From the NCBI RefSeq assembly GCF_040270295.1, contig NZ_JBELOE010000280.1: a stretch of DNA of 64,000 nt; one strand, given 5' to 3'. This document shows positions 62,642 through 64,000 of the stretch, piece after piece (the stretch's first letter is position 1; every line of letters begins with the position of its first letter). The notes below the pieces were generated by a model. The model saw only the letters and a program-made list of their open reading frames with translations, searched no databases and had not been told where the DNA came from. This stretch comes from Catenovulum sediminis. Its GTDB lineage: Bacteria > Pseudomonadota > Gammaproteobacteria > Enterobacterales > Alteromonadaceae. The position numbers and the translations under genes were made by a program.

Positions 62642-63295
62642 TTACCTGCCTTTTTTTCTTGACGCTGGTTTCCTTCTCTTGCGGCGTACATTTGCACTAT
62701 TTTTGGGTTCCGTTGGAACTTCAATGTTTTTATCGGGATAATAGATAGCAACAGGTTTAGGTTTTAATCCACCTGGGGCTGTTCCGTTTGATAAATCTAC
62801 AAAATAAATTGGTAAAGCTTTACCAGCACCTTCTATACCTCTCCTATACAATTTCAGATAAAGGTCGGTATATCCCATTAAACGCTGATCAATAGAAAAT
62901 TTATAACCATCTTTAAAGTGAAGCTTGTATTTAGGTACAGGCATACCATATTGAGAAACAGGCAAGGGGGGGATGTCAACTTTGTCTATTTCCCCCCACT
63001 TATAATACTTGCCATTTGATAGTCGAACTCCGTTATCATCAATCTCAAGCCTAATTTTGCCACCCTCATACCAAAACTTAGTTCTTTCTAACATAAAAGC
63101 AAGAATACCAATAAAGCCTATAAAAACCTCTAGATAGCCAGTTTTTACATAGACGACAACCATAAATAAGAATAAGGCAATAATCATGACCGTAAACGGT
63201 AGGTCAGTAAAAAAACATTGCCACCATGTGAATCGGTGTAGTCTATATTGGTTTGTACTTTTTGTTGTGGATTCAATCTTTGGTTTAACAAACAT
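62642..63295 (-). CDS. Membrane protein, possible immunity protein
   Basis: 217 aa from the ATG at 63293-63295; a TTG four codons earlier overlaps the upstream stop. Two membrane helices (LPFTVMIIALFLFMVVVYVK and LEVFIGFIGILAFML), then a PH-like beta domain (IRLEIDDNGVRLSNGKYYKW, YKLHFKDGYKFSIDQRL) and a very basic C-terminus (RRKRRKPASRKKGR). It follows the C-terminal end of a large protein by 5 nt, the place where immunity genes of polymorphic toxins sit. Not a family I can name. Confidence 0.55.
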   Translation of the reverse strand: MFVKPKIESTTKSTNQYRLHRFTWWQCFFTDLPFTVMIIALFLFMVVVYVKTGYLEVFIGFIGILAFMLERTKFWYEGGKIRLEIDDNGVRLSNGKYYKWGEIDKVDIPPLPVSQYGMPVPKYKLHFKDGYKFSIDQRLMGYTDLYLKLYRRGIEGAGKALPIYFVDLSNGTAPGGLKPKPVAIYYPDKNIEVPTEPKNSANVRRKRRKPASRKKGR

Positions 63296-63300
63296 GGCGC

Positions 63301-64000
63301 TTACCAATAACCTGAAAATGTGTTATTCGAATAGTTACCCCATAGGTTACTTACCCAATCATCGGCTGATGCACCTAAATTTTTTGGCACCCAATTTGAA
63401 TTGGAAAACAGCTTACTCGCGCCATGGCCAGCAATAGAACCAAAACCTCCAGCTAAAACAATATCGCGACCACTATAACGGTTCTCTTCATATTTTATCG
63501 AGTCCCAACTTTGATCAAAAAATTCAGTAAAGCCACTCCCCAATAGACCACCAAGAGCTGGATTAGTAGTTCTCCCACCTATCATTCCGCCCAAAAATCC
63601 AGTCGTGAAAGATTTGAACGGATTTGCGCCATCTAAACCTCGGTGATAGAGCACATCAGCCGCAAGGTTAGTCGCTCCATTGACGCTGCCTGATTGCATC
63701 ATTGAAATAAATGTCTCTTTTGCCGCCAAGTTCCCGAGTTGGGTATTGAGTGATCCTGCCGCACCTGTTAATCCAACTCTAGCATTTTGACCTGCTTGTA
63801 ACGCAACTTTTCTTAATGCAACTTTTGTTATTTCAGTTTGAGCTAAGCTCAATGGATTAGCCTGCCAAATCGCGCTTCTTGCGTAAGTGCCTGCATGTAA
63901 AACCATATCATCGGCAAGATTTACGCTGGCTCTGCCCAATGTCATTAACCCATGCCCGACTTGAGGTACCAAATTGACCATTCCACGAAGCGCCAAGTTT
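63301..64000 (-). CDS. C-terminus of a large Gly-rich protein, probably polymorphic-toxin-like (partial)
   Basis: The frame is open to the right edge of the window, so only the last 233 residues are seen. Ala/Gly-rich, repeat-like helices (NLAADVLYHRGLDG, FKSFTTGFLGGMIGGRTTNP, GLLGSGFTEFFDQSWDSIKY, VLAGGFGSIAGHGASKL) are typical of the pre-toxin region of Rhs or other very large surface proteins. The last 40 residues (ADDWVSNLWGNYSNNTFSGYW) show no catalytic motif that I recognise. The toxin or stalk identity is inferred. Confidence 0.55.
   Translation of the reverse strand, partial: NLALRGMVNLVPQVGHGLMTLGRASVNLADDMVLHAGTYARSAIWQANPLSLAQTEITKVALRKVALQAGQNARVGLTGAAGSLNTQLGNLAAKETFISMMQSGSVNGATNLAADVLYHRGLDGANPFKSFTTGFLGGMIGGRTTNPALGGLLGSGFTEFFDQSWDSIKYEENRYSGRDIVLAGGFGSIAGHGASKLFSNSNWVPKNLGASADDWVSNLWGNYSNNTFSGYW

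Noticed and set aside
63301..63996. A complete gene starting at the TTG at 63996
   Set aside because: The frame stays open to the window edge and the TTG has no ribosome-binding site in view; it is the 3' end of a longer gene.

Overview
The window is AT-rich chromosomal DNA of a gammaproteobacterium. Its gene order (thrS-infC-rpmI-rplT-pheS; ycbZ-fabA-rmf; uup-rlmL; rpsP-rimM-trmD-rplS; recX-alaS-csrA; recC-recB-recD) and the families DUF3466, DUF2989, DUF2897, VF530 and DUF3025 point to Alteromonadales, probably Alteromonadaceae. This placement rests on recognised gene order and families, not on a search.

Layout. 1-3794 (minus) is the translation cluster thrS, infC (AUU start), rpmI, rplT and the 5' part of pheS. 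3975-6176 (plus) holds the Lon-like protease ycbZ and fabA, with a FabR/DesT-type operator before fabA. 6222-12571 (minus) holds rmf, a DUF3466 surface protein, the ABC-F ATPase uup, a glutaredoxin-like protein and rlmL. 12621-15246 carries a TlpA-like thioredoxin, a DUF2989 lipoprotein and sohB. 15247-16041 is an 800-bp gene-free stretch with a cluster of DnaA boxes and a duplicated palindrome. 16042-18963 (plus) holds a EIIA-Glc paralogue lacking one of its two histidines, yffB, dapE, an M15 peptidase and a DUF2897 mini-protein. A palindromic MITE-like element lies at 19209-19472.

19505-27271 (minus) holds DUF3025, rluB, scpB (without scpA), a GGDEF/EAL protein and modABC. 27365-32092 is a mixed housekeeping stretch (VF530, GST, HI0933-type flavoprotein, panB, yciK). 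32096-37648 (minus) holds a diguanylate cyclase, a divergent NAD+-dependent DNA ligase, fadD and a DnaJ-related protein. 37706-42474 (minus) is rplS-trmD-rimM-rpsP, then nhaA, then ffh. 42649-44796 (plus) is ypjD and corB/yfjD. 44874-48514 (minus) is csrA, alaS and recX without recA. 48517-58513 carries a DUF482 acyltransferase and recC-recB-recD.

The right end (58526-64000, minus) is accessory: a TonB-domain lipoprotein, a RelE/ParE toxin-antitoxin pair, a DUF6933-like protein, a HipA-like kinase/DUF3037 pair in which DUF3037 is broken twice at homopolymers and the kinase has lost its N-lobe to a foreign N-terminus, a membrane protein that may be an immunity protein, and the C-terminus of a large glycine-rich protein that runs out of the window. 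It looks like a decaying conflict/polymorphic-toxin locus. This region and the DnaA-box cluster are the least ordinary parts of the window; the rest is mostly conserved housekeeping DNA. No rRNA, tRNA or CRISPR array was seen.
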